Positions 27,142 to 36,678 of a stretch of DNA of 64,000 nucleotides are shown here, one piece after another (position 1 is the first letter of the stretch; every line of letters starts with the position of its first letter). This DNA comes from Paracoccus sp. MC1862. Its GTDB lineage: Bacteria; Pseudomonadota; Alphaproteobacteria; Rhodobacterales; Rhodobacteraceae. A program made the position numbers and the translations under genes. Location: contig NZ_CP067225.1 of the NCBI RefSeq assembly GCF_016617715.1, forward strand, positions 682,001 through 746,000, read 5' to 3'. A model generated the notes under the pieces. That model saw nothing but the letters and a program-made list of their open reading frames with translations. It ran no database searches and was not told the origin of the DNA.

Positions 27142-27948
27142 ATGACCTCATTCTCTGCGCGGACGCCTGCCGCCGCCGCGATCCTGCAGACCGCGGGTGC
27201 GCTGGCCGATGTGGCCCGCGCCGAGACGCTGCGATATTTCCGCAGCCCCTTGCTTGCGCCGGACAACAAGGCGGCGGCCGGCTTCGATCCCGTCACCGAA
27301 GCGGACCGCGCCTGCGAACGCGCGATGCGGGCCATCCTGGCCGAGCGGCGGCCGGATGACGCCATTCTGGGCGAGGAATATGGCCCGTCGCCGGGAACCA
27401 GCGGCATGACCTGGGTTCTGGACCCCATCGACGGCACCCGGGCTTATCTATGCGGTGCGCCGACCTGGGGCGTGCTGATCGGCGTCACCGACCCACAGGG
27501 TCCGGTTTACGGCATGATCGACCAGCCCTGGACCGGCGAGCGGTTCGAGGGTGGGTTGGGTCTCGCCTGCCTGACTGCGCCGCAGGGCGACCGCCCGCTC
27601 GGCGTCAGGCAGGGCGTGGGGCTGGAACAGGCAACGCTGATGACGACCTACCCGGAAGTGGGGACCGAGGCCGACAGCGCCGCCTTCCGCCGCGTGGCCG
27701 CGCGCGTGCGGCTGACCCGCTACGGCTTTGACTGCTATGCCTATGCGCTGCTGGCGATGGGGCAGGTCGATCTGGTGATCGAGGCCGGGCTGCAGCCTTA
27801 TGACATCGTGGCGCCCATCGCCGTGATCGAGGCCGCGGGCGGCATCGTCACCGACTGGCAGGGCGGCCCGGCGCATGGAGGCGGGCGGGTCATCGCCGCC
27901 GCGACCCCGGAGCTTCACGCGGCCGTGCTGAGCCTGCTCGCCGGCTGA
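27142..27948 (+). CDS. hisN: histidinol-phosphatase, inositol monophosphatase family
   Basis: A 268-residue magnesium-dependent phosphatase. Motifs in order: DPVTEADRACERAM, GEEYGPS (metal-binding Glu), VLDPIDGTRAYLCG (the core IMP motif, about residues 93-106) and the C-terminal LQPYDIVAPIAVIEAAGG. Variation around these motifs, especially GTRAY rather than GTKNF, fits the HisN-type histidinol-phosphatases of actinobacteria and alphaproteobacteria better than SuhB. Histidine biosynthesis is thus the likely role, but other phosphorylated substrates cannot be excluded. The next gene is mgtE, 68 bases on. Confidence 0.85.
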   Translation: MTSFSARTPAAAAILQTAGALADVARAETLRYFRSPLLAPDNKAAAGFDPVTEADRACERAMRAILAERRPDDAILGEEYGPSPGTSGMTWVLDPIDGTRAYLCGAPTWGVLIGVTDPQGPVYGMIDQPWTGERFEGGLGLACLTAPQGDRPLGVRQGVGLEQATLMTTYPEVGTEADSAAFRRVAARVRLTRYGFDCYAYALLAMGQVDLVIEAGLQPYDIVAPIAVIEAAGGIVTDWQGGPAHGGGRVIAAATPELHAAVLSLLAG

Positions 27949-28016
27949 TCGCGGGCTGGTTGCCGCGGCGGGGCGGCGCGCCTATGGTCGCGGCGCCTCA
28001 GCCTGACAGGTGCCCC

Positions 28017-29399
28017 ATGACCGAGAACCGCCCCGAGTCCGACGGGATCGAGGACGATTTCGTCCCCCGCCGGGGCCTTGTCGCCGAGATCGCCGAGGCC
28101 ATCGACGCGGGCGACGGCCCGCGCCTGCACGCACTGCTGGACCCCCTGCACGGCGCCGACATCGCCGACGTGATCGAGCAGCTGACGCCCCAGCGGCGCA
28201 TCCGCTTTGTCCGCCTTTATTCCGGCGAGTTCGACGCCGAGATCCTGTCCGAGATCGACGAATCCATCCGCGAGGAGGTTCTGGAACAACTCCCGGCCGA
28301 GGTCCTGGCCGATGCCGTGCGCGAGATGGACAGCGACGACGTCGTGGATCTGGTCGAAGACCTGGAAGGCCCCGAACGCGAGACGATCCTATCGGCGCTG
28401 GACGAAACCGACCGGGTCGCGGTCGAGCAGTCGCTGAACTACCCTGAATATTCCGCCGGCCGCCTCATGCAGTCCGAGGTCGTGACCGCGCCCGAGCACT
28501 GGACCGTGGGCGAGACCATCGACTTCCTGCGGTCCGAGGAATGGCTGCCCGACCAGTTCTACCATGTCATCCTCGTGGACCCGCGCCGCCATCCCATCGG
28601 CTATGTGACGCTGGGGCGGCTTCTGTCCTCGCAGCGGGCCACGCGGCTGGCCGACATCGCCGAGGACAGCTTCCGAAGCATCGACGTGCTGCAGGACGAG
28701 GGCGATGTGGCCTATGCCTTCAACCAGTATCACCTGATCTCGGCCCCGGTGGTCGATGCCGACGGGCGGCTGGTCGGCGTCATCACCATCGACGACGCGA
28801 TGAACGTGCTGGACGAGGAGCATGAGGAGGACGTGCTGCGGCTGGCCGGCGTCGGCGAGGAAAGCCACGTCAGCGACACCGCCCTCCGCACCGCACGCCA
28901 GCGCCTGCCGTGGCTGGTGGCCAACCTGTTCACCGCTTCGCTGTCGGCGATGGTGATCACAATGTTCGAGAACACCATCGCGGCGCTGGTCACACTGGCG
29001 GCCCTGATGCCCATCGTCGCCTCGACAGGGGGCATTGCCGGAACGCAGTCGCTGGCGGTGGCTGTGCGCGGTCTGGCGACGCGCGATCTGAACATGGGCA
29101 ATGCCCGTCGCGTGGTCATCCGCGAACTGCTGGCCGGGATGCTCAACGGCATCGGGCTGGCGCTCCTGCTGTCCTCGGGGGCGTTCCTGCTGTTCGGGGA
29201 TCCGCTGCTGGGAGTGGTGCTGGGCTCGGCAATGATCGTCAACCAGATCGTCGCGGCCCTTGCAGGCGTGCTGGTCCCGCTGCTGCTCAGCCGGCTGGGG
29301 CTGGACCCGGCGCTGGCCTCGGGGACATTCGTGACGACGCTGACCGATGTGATGGGGTTCTTTGCGTTTCTGGGGCTGGCGACATGGATACTGATCTGA
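28017..29399 (+). CDS. mgtE: magnesium transporter MgtE
   Basis: A 460-residue MgtE channel. The N-terminal superhelical domain (about 20-140) carries paired LxxLxxxDxADxI-type repeats. Two CBS domains follow (SGRLMQSEVVTAPEHWTVGE to about residue 265). Five C-terminal membrane helices include the pore segment with P-x-x-A-S-T-G-G (PIVASTGGIAGTQS) and the metal-binding LTDVMGFF in the last helix. The cytosolic domains gate the pore according to magnesium. Its 3' end overlaps the start of the 5-formyl-THF cyclo-ligase gene by 16 bases, so the two are probably translated from one message. Confidence 0.95.
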   Translation: MTENRPESDGIEDDFVPRRGLVAEIAEAIDAGDGPRLHALLDPLHGADIADVIEQLTPQRRIRFVRLYSGEFDAEILSEIDESIREEVLEQLPAEVLADAVREMDSDDVVDLVEDLEGPERETILSALDETDRVAVEQSLNYPEYSAGRLMQSEVVTAPEHWTVGETIDFLRSEEWLPDQFYHVILVDPRRHPIGYVTLGRLLSSQRATRLADIAEDSFRSIDVLQDEGDVAYAFNQYHLISAPVVDADGRLVGVITIDDAMNVLDEEHEEDVLRLAGVGEESHVSDTALRTARQRLPWLVANLFTASLSAMVITMFENTIAALVTLAALMPIVASTGGIAGTQSLAVAVRGLATRDLNMGNARRVVIRELLAGMLNGIGLALLLSSGAFLLFGDPLLGVVLGSAMIVNQIVAALAGVLVPLLLSRLGLDPALASGTFVTTLTDVMGFFAFLGLATWILI

Positions 29400-29938
29400 A
29401 CCAAGAGAAGCGCACGCTGCGAGCGCAGGCGCTGGCGGCGCGGGCGCAGGGCGGCGATCAGGCGGCGCTGGACCGCAGGCTGGCCGAGGCGCTGGCGCCC
29501 CATGCGGGCCGTGTCCTCGCCGGCTACTGGCCGATGAAGGGAGAGCCGGACCCGCGACCAGCCATGGCGGGCCATGACGGCCCTGTCTGCCTGCCGGTGG
29601 TGCCGGGCCGCGCGGTGCCGCTGATCTTCCGTCGCTGGACCGGTGAGCCGCTGGACCGCGGCCCCTTGGGCACCAGCCAGCCGCCTGCGTCGCTGCCCCA
29701 GATCACCCCCGAGGTGCTGATCGTGCCGCTGGTGGCCTTTGACGGCCAGTTGAACCGGCTGGGTTATGGCGGCGGCTATTACGACCGCACGCTTGAGGCG
29801 CTGCGGAGAATCAGGCCGGTCCTTGCCATCGGCTTGGCATGGGAAGCGCAGCGTCTGGACACGATCCCGGCCGAGTCCTTCGACCAGCCGCTCGACATGA
29901 TCGTCACGGACGCCGGAACGTGGCGGCGGGATCTGTGA
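29384..29938 (+). CDS. ygfA: 5-formyltetrahydrofolate cyclo-ligase
   Basis: The enzyme converts 5-formyl-THF to 5,10-methenyl-THF with ATP, keeping folate in the active one-carbon pool that also involves Fhs at 34.5 kb. The 184-residue protein shows the basic N-terminal segment EKRTLRAQALAARA, the folate-site region AGYWPMKGEPD, and the signature LNRLGYGGGYYDRTL near residue 125-140. ATG 29384 overlaps the mgtE stop. In gamma- and some alphaproteobacteria this gene is next to the 6S RNA gene, but no 6S RNA is recognisable here. Confidence 0.92.
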   Translation: MDTDLNQEKRTLRAQALAARAQGGDQAALDRRLAEALAPHAGRVLAGYWPMKGEPDPRPAMAGHDGPVCLPVVPGRAVPLIFRRWTGEPLDRGPLGTSQPPASLPQITPEVLIVPLVAFDGQLNRLGYGGGYYDRTLEALRRIRPVLAIGLAWEAQRLDTIPAESFDQPLDMIVTDAGTWRRDL

Positions 29939-30185
29939 CTATCCGGTGACACCGGCGGCAAGGCCGGGCCGAGAAGCGACTCGGACCGACTCTGGGGACA
30001 GCCTGTGGACAACTCGGGGGCGTGGTGCCGCAAGCCTGCACCATGCTTGGAAAAAGACGCACCCGGCAGATTTCCTGACCGGTCCCGAACCCGGCCCGGC
30101 TTTGCTGGCGCGGATCACGAAGCCGGTTTTTGTCAACGCCTAACGCAACTTGCGGGCGCAAATAAACTGCTTGAAACCATGCAGG
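29939..30185 (+). other. intergenic region upstream of nrdJ, no gene recognised
   Basis: With the regulatory leader below, 438 bases separate the cyclo-ligase and nrdJ. This part holds two GACTC (GANTC, CcrM-type) sites at 29978-29982 and 29988-29992. A DnaA-box-like TGTGGACAA lies at 30004-30012. A long inverted repeat is seen in parts (GGTGACACCGG near 29945). Short frames here have no ribosome sites or family features. Confidence 0.5.
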
Positions 30186-30234
30186 ACACGCTGCAGTTAG
30201 TGTGAGCGTAAGTCGCGCACTACTAGATGTGGTG
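30186..30234 (+). promoter_or_regulatory. candidate pair of NrdR boxes
   Basis: Two imperfect palindromes with CAC...GTG ends lie at 30186-30203 (ACACGC...TTAGTGT) and 30218-30234 (CACTACTAGATGTGGTG). Their centres are about 31.5 bp apart, three helical turns. NrdR, the ATP-cone repressor of ribonucleotide reductase genes, binds such paired 16-base boxes with this spacing. The match to the general consensus is loose, and the first box is weaker than the second. Confidence 0.42.
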
Positions 30235-30262
30235 ACGGGACGAGGGACAAAGCAAGACATGT

Positions 30263-30329
30263 TGCCGGGTGTCCGGCAGCTCGCCGGGCCTGCGGATGTG
30301 ATCCGCAGGGTCGGTGAGGCATGTCCGAC
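30263..30329 (+). promoter_or_regulatory. three tandem hairpins in the nrdJ leader
   Basis: Three consecutive stem-loops are visible: TGCCGG-GTGT-CCGGCA (30263-30278), a perfect 9-bp stem CCTGCGGAT-GTG-ATCCGCAGG (30289-30309) and GTCGG...CCGAC (30310-30329). They lie 48 bases before the start codon. No canonical cobalamin riboswitch box is present, although the downstream enzyme needs B12. Confidence 0.45.
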
Positions 30330-30376
30330 GGCAGGCGCAAGTCGCAGTGGGAACGAAGGACAGAGAGGGCGGGACC

Positions 30377-33300
30377 ATGAAGATCGAACGGCGTTTCACG
30401 ACGGAAAAGGGCGGGGCCTATGGCGAGGTCTCCTTCACCACGACCACCTCGGAAATCCGCAATCCCGATGGCACGGTCGTCTTCCGCAACGACTCGGTCG
30501 AGGTTCCCGAGGGCTGGAGCCAGGTGGCCTCGGACGTCATCGCGCAGAAATACTTCCGCAAGGCGGGCGTCCCCGCCGCGCTGAAGCGCGTGAAGGAAAA
30601 GGGCGTCCCCGATTTCCTGTGGCGCTCGGTCCCCGACGAATCCGCGCTGGCGAAGCTGCCCGAGGGCCAGCGTTTCGTGGGCGAGACCTCGGCGCGGCAG
30701 GTCTTTGACCGTCTCGCCGGCGCCTGGGCCTACTGGGGCTGGAAGGGCGGCTATTTCACCGCCGAAGCCGACGCTCGCGCCTATTACGACGAGATGCGCT
30801 TCATGCTCGCCCGCCAGATGGGCGCGCCGAACTCGCCGCAGTGGTTCAACACCGGGTTGCACTGGGCCTATGGCATCGACGGGCCGTCGCAGGGCCACTT
30901 CTACGTCGATTTCCAGACCGGCGAGCTGGTCAAGTCGAACAGCGCCTATGAGCATCCCCAGCCCCATGCCTGCTTCATCCAGTCCGTCGCGGACGACCTG
31001 GTGAACGAGGGCGGCATCATGGACCTGTGGGTCCGGGAAGCGCGGCTCTTCAAATACGGCTCAGGCACCGGCACCAACTTCTCCTCCCTGCGCGGCGAGG
31101 GGGAAAAGCTGTCAGGCGGCGGCAAGTCCTCGGGGCTGATGGGCTTCCTCAAGATCGGCGACCGGGCGGCGGGCGCGATCAAGTCGGGCGGCACCACGCG
31201 CCGCGCGGCCAAGATGGTGATCTGCGACATGGATCACCCCGACATCGAGGCTTTCATCAACTGGAAGGTCATCGAGGAGCAGAAGGTCGCCTCGCTGGTG
31301 GCCGGTTCCAAGCAGCACGAGACGAAGCTGAACGAGATCTTCGCCGCCATCCGACAGTGGGATGGCAGCGCCGGGGACGCGACCGATCCGGCAAAGAACG
31401 AGGCGCTGAAATCCGCGATCCGGTCCGCCAAGAAGGCGATGATCCCCGAAACCTACATCAACCGGGTTCTGCAATATGCCCGTCAAGGCTTTGACTCGAT
31501 CGAGTTCCCGACCTATGACACCGACTGGGACTCGGAAGCCTATGCCAGCGTTTCGGGCCAGAACTCGAACAACTCGGTCCGCGTGACCGACGCCTTCCTG
31601 CAGGCCGTGAAAGACGGCGCCGACTGGGCGCTGATCCGCCGCACCGACGGCAAGACCGCCAGGACCGTCAAGGCGCGCGAGCTGTGGGACCAGATCGGCC
31701 ATGCCGCCTGGTCCTGCGCCGACCCCGGCATCCAGTTTCACGACACGGTGAACGCCTGGCACACCTGCCCGGCGGACGGGCCGATCCGGGGATCGAACCC
31801 CTGCTCGGAATACATGTTCCTGGACGACACGGCCTGCAACCTTGCGTCGATGAACCTTCTGACCTTCCTGCAGAACGGCCAGTTCGACGCCGCGGGCTAT
31901 GTCCACGCCACCCGCCTGTGGACCGTCACGCTGGAGATCAGCGTGCTGATGGCGCAGTTTCCCTCAAAAGAGATCGCGCAGCGGTCCTATGACTTCCGCA
32001 CGCTGGGCCTCGGCTATGCCAATATCGGCGGCCTCTTGATGAACCTCGGCCTTGGTTATGACAGCGACGAGGGCCGGGCGCTGTGTGGCGCGCTGACGGC
32101 ACTGATGACCGGCGTCTCCTATGCGACGTCCGCTGAGATGGCAGGCGAGCTTGGACCATTCCCGGGCTATGCCCGCAATGCGGATGCCATGCTGCGGGTG
32201 ATCCGCAACCACCGCGCGGCGGCGCATGGGACCGGCGAATACGAGGCCGTGAACGTCAACCCGGTCGCGCTGGACGTCGACAACTGCCCCGATCCGCAAC
32301 TGGCGACCATGGCGCAGCGCGCCTGGGACAAGGCGCTGGCGCTGGGCGAGGAAAACGGCTTCCGCAACGCCCAGACCACGGTGATCGCGCCTACCGGCAC
32401 CATCGGCCTGGTCATGGACTGCGACACCACGGGGATCGAGCCCGACTTCGCGCTGGTCAAGTTCAAGAAGCTCGCGGGCGGCGGCTATTTCAAGATCATC
32501 AACCAGTCGGTGCCGGCGGCGCTGGAAACATTAGGCTATCCGAGCGCGCAGATCGAGGAAATCGTGGCCTATGCCGTGGGCCACGCATCCTTGGGCAACT
32601 GCCCCGGCATCAACCATGCCGCGCTGGTCGGCCACGGCTTCGGCCCGCGGGAACTGGAAAAGGTGGATGCGGCGCTGGCCTCGGCCTTCGACATCCGCTT
32701 CGTCTTCAACCAGTGGACACTGGGGGAAGAGTTCTGCAAGGGCTCCCTCGGCATCCCCGCCGAGAAGCTCAACGATCCCAGCTTCGACCTGCTGCGGCAT
32801 CTCGGCTTCACCCGCGCGCAGATCGACGCGGCCAATGACCATGTCTGCGGGACGATGACGCTGGAAGGCGCGCCGTTCCTGAAGCCCGAGCATTACAGCG
32901 TCTTCGACTGCGCCAATGCCTGCGGCAAGAAGGGCACGCGCTACCTGTCGGTGGACAGCCACATCCGCATGATGGCGGCGGCGCAGAGCTTCATCTCGGG
33001 CGCGATCTCCAAGACGATCAACATGCCGAACTCGGCCACGATCGAGGACGCGCTGGCGGCTTACGAACTGTCGTGGAGCCTGGGCATCAAGGCCAACGCA
33101 CTTTACCGCGACGGATCGAAGCTGTCGCAGCCGCTGGCCTCGGCGCTGGTCGAGGATGACGAGGAAGCCGCCGAGATTCTGGAAAGCGGCACCGCGCAGG
33201 AGCGTGTGGCGGTCATTGCCGAAAAGATCGTCGAGAAGATCATCGTCAAGGAAGCCATCCGCAACCAGCGCGAAAAGCTGCCGTCCCGCCGCAAGGGCTA

Positions 33301-34009
33301 TACCCAGAAGGCCCTGATCGGCGGCCACAAGGTCTACCTGCGCACCGGCGAATACGACAACGGCCGGCTGGGCGAAATCTTCATCGACATGCACAAGGAA
33401 GGTGCGGGCTTCCGGGCGATGATGAACAACTTCGCCATCGCCGTGTCCGTGGGCCTGCAATACGGTGTGCCGCTGGAGGAGTTCGTGGACGCCTTCACCT
33501 TCACCCGCTTTGAACCCGCAGGCATGGTGCAGGGCAACGACTCGATCAAGAACGCGACCTCGATCCTAGACTACATCTTCCGGGAACTGGCCGTGTCCTA
33601 CCTGGACCGCACCGACCTTGCCCATGTGAAGCCGAACGGCGCCAGCTTCGACACGCTGGGCGGCGGCGCGAACGAGGGCCGGCCCGAGCCTGCGGATGAA
33701 AGCGCCGCCTCGAAGTCGGTGGAACTGCTGCGCCAGATCAGCTCGACCGGCTACCTGAGAAAGCGCCTACCGCACGACCTGATGGTGCTGCAGGGCGGCA
33801 CCTCGGCGGTGGCGGTGGCGTCAAGCCTGGCCGAGACGCAGGCAAGCTTCGAGGTCGGCGTGGCGACGGTCACGCTGGACCCCCGCGCCAAGGCGAAGAT
33901 GCAGGGCTACGAGGGCGATCCCTGCGGCGAATGCGGCAACTACACGCTGGTCCGCAACGGCACCTGCATGAAGTGCAACACCTGCGGCGGAACGTCGGGC
34001 TGCAGCTGA
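30377..34009 (+). CDS. nrdJ: class II (adenosylcobalamin-dependent) ribonucleotide reductase
   Basis: This oxygen-tolerant, B12-dependent enzyme makes deoxyribonucleotides from ribonucleotides. The 1210-residue protein is the long alphaproteobacterial form. Visible features are [27 protein letters not shown], the finger-loop NPCSEYMF with the radical cysteine, and [22 protein letters not shown]. The C-terminal cysteine-rich tail is CGECGN...[13 protein letters not shown], which relays reducing equivalents or binds zinc. The ATG at 30377 follows GAGAGGGCGGG. The gene stands alone with a long leader containing candidate NrdR boxes and hairpins. No second RNR is in the window. Confidence 0.96.
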   Translation: MKIERRFTTEKGGAYGEVSFTTTTSEIRNPDGTVVFRNDSVEVPEGWSQVASDVIAQKYFRKAGVPAALKRVKEKGVPDFLWRSVPDESALAKLPEGQRFVGETSARQVFDRLAGAWAYWGWKGGYFTAEADARAYYDEMRFMLARQMGAPNSPQWFNTGLHWAYGIDGPSQGHFYVDFQTGELVKSNSAYEHPQPHACFIQSVADDLVNEGGIMDLWVREARLFKYGSGTGTNFSSLRGEGEKLSGGGKSSGLMGFLKIGDRAAGAIKSGGTTRRAAKMVICDMDHPDIEAFINWKVIEEQKVASLVAGSKQHETKLNEIFAAIRQWDGSAGDATDPAKNEALKSAIRSAKKAMIPETYINRVLQYARQGFDSIEFPTYDTDWDSEAYASVSGQNSNNSVRVTDAFLQAVKDGADWALIRRTDGKTARTVKARELWDQIGHAAWSCADPGIQFHDTVNAWHTCPADGPIRGSNPCSEYMFLDDTACNLASMNLLTFLQNGQFDAAGYVHATRLWTVTLEISVLMAQFPSKEIAQRSYDFRTLGLGYANIGGLLMNLGLGYDSDEGRALCGALTALMTGVSYATSAEMAGELGPFPGYARNADAMLRVIRNHRAAAHGTGEYEAVNVNPVALDVDNCPDPQLATMAQRAWDKALALGEENGFRNAQTTVIAPTGTIGLVMDCDTTGIEPDFALVKFKKLAGGGYFKIINQSVPAALETLGYPSAQIEEIVAYAVGHASLGNCPGINHAALVGHGFGPRELEKVDAALASAFDIRFVFNQWTLGEEFCKGSLGIPAEKLNDPSFDLLRHLGFTRAQIDAANDHVCGTMTLEGAPFLKPEHYSVFDCANACGKKGTRYLSVDSHIRMMAAAQSFISGAISKTINMPNSATIEDALAAYELSWSLGIKANALYRDGSKLSQPLASALVEDDEEAAEILESGTAQERVAVIAEKIVEKIIVKEAIRNQREKLPSRRKGYTQKALIGGHKVYLRTGEYDNGRLGEIFIDMHKEGAGFRAMMNNFAIAVSVGLQYGVPLEEFVDAFTFTRFEPAGMVQGNDSIKNATSILDYIFRELAVSYLDRTDLAHVKPNGASFDTLGGGANEGRPEPADESAASKSVELLRQISSTGYLRKRLPHDLMVLQGGTSAVAVASSLAETQASFEVGVATVTLDPRAKAKMQGYEGDPCGECGNYTLVRNGTCMKCNTCGGTSGCS

Positions 34010-34194
34010 GAGATCTGGTCGGGGCGCAGAAGTGGAAGCTCTGCACCCCCGCCGCCTCACACGAATGCACCGCGTGGGAGCGCTTTACGATCAGAGGCCG
34101 CATGCCGGTGGCAACCTGAGCGGACGGGAAGCCGTGATAACTGCCTCAATCATCCACGACTTCGATGGTGTGGATAACCAGAGAGGTTTCAACA
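34010..34194 (+). other. intergenic stretch after nrdJ, nothing recognised
   Basis: Together with the small frameshifted gene and the terminator downstream, 484 bases separate nrdJ and fhs. This first part has no family-like reading frame. A promoter for the small gene at 34195 should lie here, but I see no convincing -35/-10 pair. Confidence 0.4.
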
Positions 34195-34340
34195 ATGGCC
34201 AAGGACGAAAAAAAAGTCCGAAAGCGGCAAGCGCCGCATCGCGTGTGTTGAAGGATGGGCGAACCGGCAAGGACTCCAAGACTGCAGCCGGATCTGCACT
34301 GTCGCAGGCACCTGATAAGAAGAAGCAGATCAGCCGCTAG
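34195..34340 (+). pseudogene. small Ala/Ser/Lys-rich protein gene interrupted by an A8 frameshift
   Basis: ATG 34195 has a good ribosome site (GAGAGG, 8 bases upstream). It reads MAKDEKK, then leaves frame after eight A residues (34208-34215) and stops after 18 codons. A -1 shift on the A-run restores a 48-residue product continuing SPKAASAASRVLKDGRTGK and ending KKKQISR at 34340. That second part resembles a small basic protein found widely in alphaproteobacteria (from memory). A strong terminator follows at 34410. Options are a true one-base deletion, a homopolymer sequencing error, or programmed -1 recoding/transcript slippage. The function of the family is unknown to me. Confidence 0.6.
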
Positions 34341-34409
34341 CGGCCTCGACTTGCAACGTCGCGGAAAATGGGTGCGCGCTTAAGACTGAAAGACGAGGGA
34401 CATGACAGG

Positions 34410-34444
34410 TCGCCGCCCGGTATCACCGGGCGGCGATGCCTTTT
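34410..34444 (+). terminator. rho-independent terminator after the small gene
   Basis: A perfect 11-bp stem TCGCCGCCCGG / CCGGGCGGCGA with loop TATCA (34410-34436) is followed by TGCC and TTTT. It lies 69 bases after the small gene's stop and separates it from fhs. Confidence 0.85.
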
Positions 34445-34493
34445 GCTGATGGCTTGCCGAAGCCGGGCCAAGGGGCGCAACAGGGGGACGCGG

Positions 34494-36158
34494 ATGAAGA
34501 CGGATATCGAGATCGCGCGCGCCGCGACCAAGCTGCCGATCGGGCAGGTCGCGGAAAAGCTGGGGATCGGGGCGGACGATATTCTGCCCTATGGCCATGA
34601 CAAGGCGAAGATCCCGCGCGATTTCATCGACGGGCTGGCCGGGCGTCCGCAGGGCAAGCTGATCCTCGTCACCGCCATCAACCCGACGCCGGCGGGCGAG
34701 GGCAAGACCACCACCACCATCGGCCTCGGCGATGCCCTGAACCGCATCGGCCACCCTGCCACCGTCTGCATCCGCGAGGCCTCGCTTGGCCCGAACTTCG
34801 GCATCAAGGGCGGCGCGGCAGGCGGGGGCCACGCTCAGGTTGTGCCGATGGAGGACATGAACCTTCATTTCACCGGCGATTTCCACGCGATCACCAGCGC
34901 CCACAACCTGCTGGCGGCGATGCTGGACAATCACATCCACTGGGGCAATGCGCTGGACATCGACCCGCGCCGGATCACCTGGCGGCGGGTCATGGACATG
35001 AACGACCGGGTGCTGCGGGACGCCGTTGTGGGGCTTGGAGGTCCCGCCAACGGGGTGCCGCGCGAGACGGGCTTCGACATCACCGTCGCTTCCGAGGTCA
35101 TGGCGATCCTGTGCCTTGCCGACGACCTTCAGGACCTGCAGGAACGGCTGGCGCGGATCATCGTCGCGCAGACCCGCGACGGGAGGTGGGTCACGGCCCG
35201 CGACCTGCAGGCGGACGGCGCGATGACCGTGCTGCTGCGGGACGCGCTGCAGCCCAATCTTGTGCAGACGCTGGAAAACAACCCGGCGCTGGTCCATGGC
35301 GGCCCCTTTGCCAATATCGCCCATGGCTGCAACTCGGTGATCGCGACCCGCACCGCGCTGCGGCTGTCGGATTTCGTCGTGACCGAGGCGGGGTTCGGGG
35401 CCGACCTGGGCGCGCAGAAATTCCTCGACATCAAGTGCCGCAAGGCCGGTCTTGCGCCTGCCGCAGCGGTGCTGGTGGCGACCGTGCGGGCGCTGAAGAT
35501 GAACGGGGGCGTCGGCCGCGCCGATCTTGCCAACGAGGACGTGGGTGCCGTCCGCGCGGGTTCCGCCAACCTCATCCGCCATATCCGCAACCTGCGCGCC
35601 TATGGCCTGCCGCTCGTCGTCGCCATCAACCATTTCGCGACCGACACCCCGGCCGAGATCGCCGCCGTCCAAGACGCAGCCGCCCGCGAAGGCGTCCGCG
35701 CCATCCTCTGCCACCACTGGGCCGAGGGCGGGGCAGGGGCCGAGGAACTTGCCCATGAGGTGGCGGCGCTTTCGGCGGAACCCTCGGGCTTCCGGCTGCT
35801 CTATCCCGACGAGATGCACCTGTGGGACAAGATCGAGATGATCTGCACCCGCATCTACGGCGCCGCGCGGGTCGAGGCGCCGCCTTCCATCCGCGCCCGC
35901 CTGATCGCCTGGCAGGAGGACTACGGCCACCTGCCCATCTGCATGGCCAAGACGCCCTACAGCTTCTCGGCGGACCCTTCCGCGCTCGGGGCACCCAGCG
36001 GCTTCACCATCCCGATCCGAGAGGTCCGACTGGCGGCAGGCGCGGGCTTCATCGTCGCCATCTGCGGCGACATCATGACCATGCCCGGCCTGCCGCGGGA
36101 ACCTGCGGCGAACCGGATCGGGCTGGACGCCGAGGGGCGGATCGAAGGGCTGTTCTGA
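34494..36158 (+). CDS. fhs: formate--tetrahydrofolate ligase
   Basis: Fhs forms 10-formyl-THF from formate, THF and ATP, feeding purine synthesis or serine. The 554-residue protein has the P-loop [14 protein letters not shown] near residues 62-75. Next come the folate/ATP-site segment [21 protein letters not shown] (in pieces), [21 protein letters not shown], and the C-terminal [11 protein letters not shown] and [20 protein letters not shown] 34494 follows a G-rich ribosome site. The downstream IMPACT-family gene starts one base after the stop. It complements the folate cyclo-ligase at 29.4 kb. Confidence 0.96.
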   Translation: MKTDIEIARAATKLPIGQVAEKLGIGADDILPYGHDKAKIPRDFIDGLAGRPQGKLILVTAINPTPAGEGKTTTTIGLGDALNRIGHPATVCIREASLGPNFGIKGGAAGGGHAQVVPMEDMNLHFTGDFHAITSAHNLLAAMLDNHIHWGNALDIDPRRITWRRVMDMNDRVLRDAVVGLGGPANGVPRETGFDITVASEVMAILCLADDLQDLQERLARIIVAQTRDGRWVTARDLQADGAMTVLLRDALQPNLVQTLENNPALVHGGPFANIAHGCNSVIATRTALRLSDFVVTEAGFGADLGAQKFLDIKCRKAGLAPAAAVLVATVRALKMNGGVGRADLANEDVGAVRAGSANLIRHIRNLRAYGLPLVVAINHFATDTPAEIAAVQDAAAREGVRAILCHHWAEGGAGAEELAHEVAALSAEPSGFRLLYPDEMHLWDKIEMICTRIYGAARVEAPPSIRARLIAWQEDYGHLPICMAKTPYSFSADPSALGAPSGFTIPIREVRLAAGAGFIVAICGDIMTMPGLPREPAANRIGLDAEGRIEGLF

Positions 36159-36521
36159 GTGTCCCGGCTTACCACCTTCGACCGCATCATCTCGGACCGC
36201 GGCTCGGTCTATGCGGTCTCGGGCGGACCCGTCGCCGACCGGGCCGGGATCGAGGCGCGGCTGGCCGAACTGAAATCCGTCCGCCGCTTTGCCAAGGCCA
36301 CCCATAACAGTTGGGCCGCGCGGCTGGGCGGCGAGGGGCTGAAGGCCGATGACGGCGAATCCGGTGCCGGCGCGATCATCCTGCGGATGCTGGAAAGCGA
36401 GGGGCTGGACGATCATCTCGTCGTCGTCACCCGCTGGTATGGCGGCAAGAATCTTGGCGGCGACCGCTTCCGCCATGTGATCGGCGCGGTGCGCCACTAC
36501 CTCGCGCATCGGCCGGTCTGA
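36159..36521 (+). CDS. short YigZ/IMPACT-family protein
   Basis: A 120-residue protein that begins with GTG directly after the fhs stop. It contains the UPF0029/IMPACT N-terminal domain: KATHNSWAAR, KADDGESGAGAIILRML, and VVVTRWYGGKNLGGDRF matching the V-x-R-Y-[FY]-G-G-x-x-L-G signature. E. coli YigZ has about 200 residues with a second DUF1949 domain; that domain is missing. Eukaryotic IMPACT interacts with Gcn1, but the bacterial role is unclear. Translational coupling with fhs is likely. Confidence 0.8.
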   Translation: MSRLTTFDRIISDRGSVYAVSGGPVADRAGIEARLAELKSVRRFAKATHNSWAARLGGEGLKADDGESGAGAIILRMLESEGLDDHLVVVTRWYGGKNLGGDRFRHVIGAVRHYLAHRPV

Positions 36522-36678
36522 GGGGGCCTTCTTCATCTTGCGTTGTCGCGGCCGAGAGCCGCAGCAGGCCGCCCGTCACCGACCATCGACTTGCGCCGGA
36601 GACCAGCCTTGCGCGCTGCCGCCGCATTGCGGTTACTGTTGACCGACGCCTGCTCTCTGCGGCATAAGGCGAATTAAC

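Noticed and set aside
29978..30012. Chromosome replication origin near the DnaA-box-like site
   Set aside because: Only one good DnaA-like box, no AT-rich unwinding stretch and no dnaA, parA-parB or hemE nearby.
29939..30185. 6S RNA next to the folate cyclo-ligase gene
   Set aside because: The neighbourhood fits other bacteria, but the gap is on the wrong side of the gene and no long bulged hairpin of 6S type can be drawn.
30235..30376. Cobalamin riboswitch before the B12-dependent nrdJ
   Set aside because: The leader is structured, but neither the B12 box nor the GCCACTG-type core is present, and a B12-using enzyme would not be expected to be switched off by B12.
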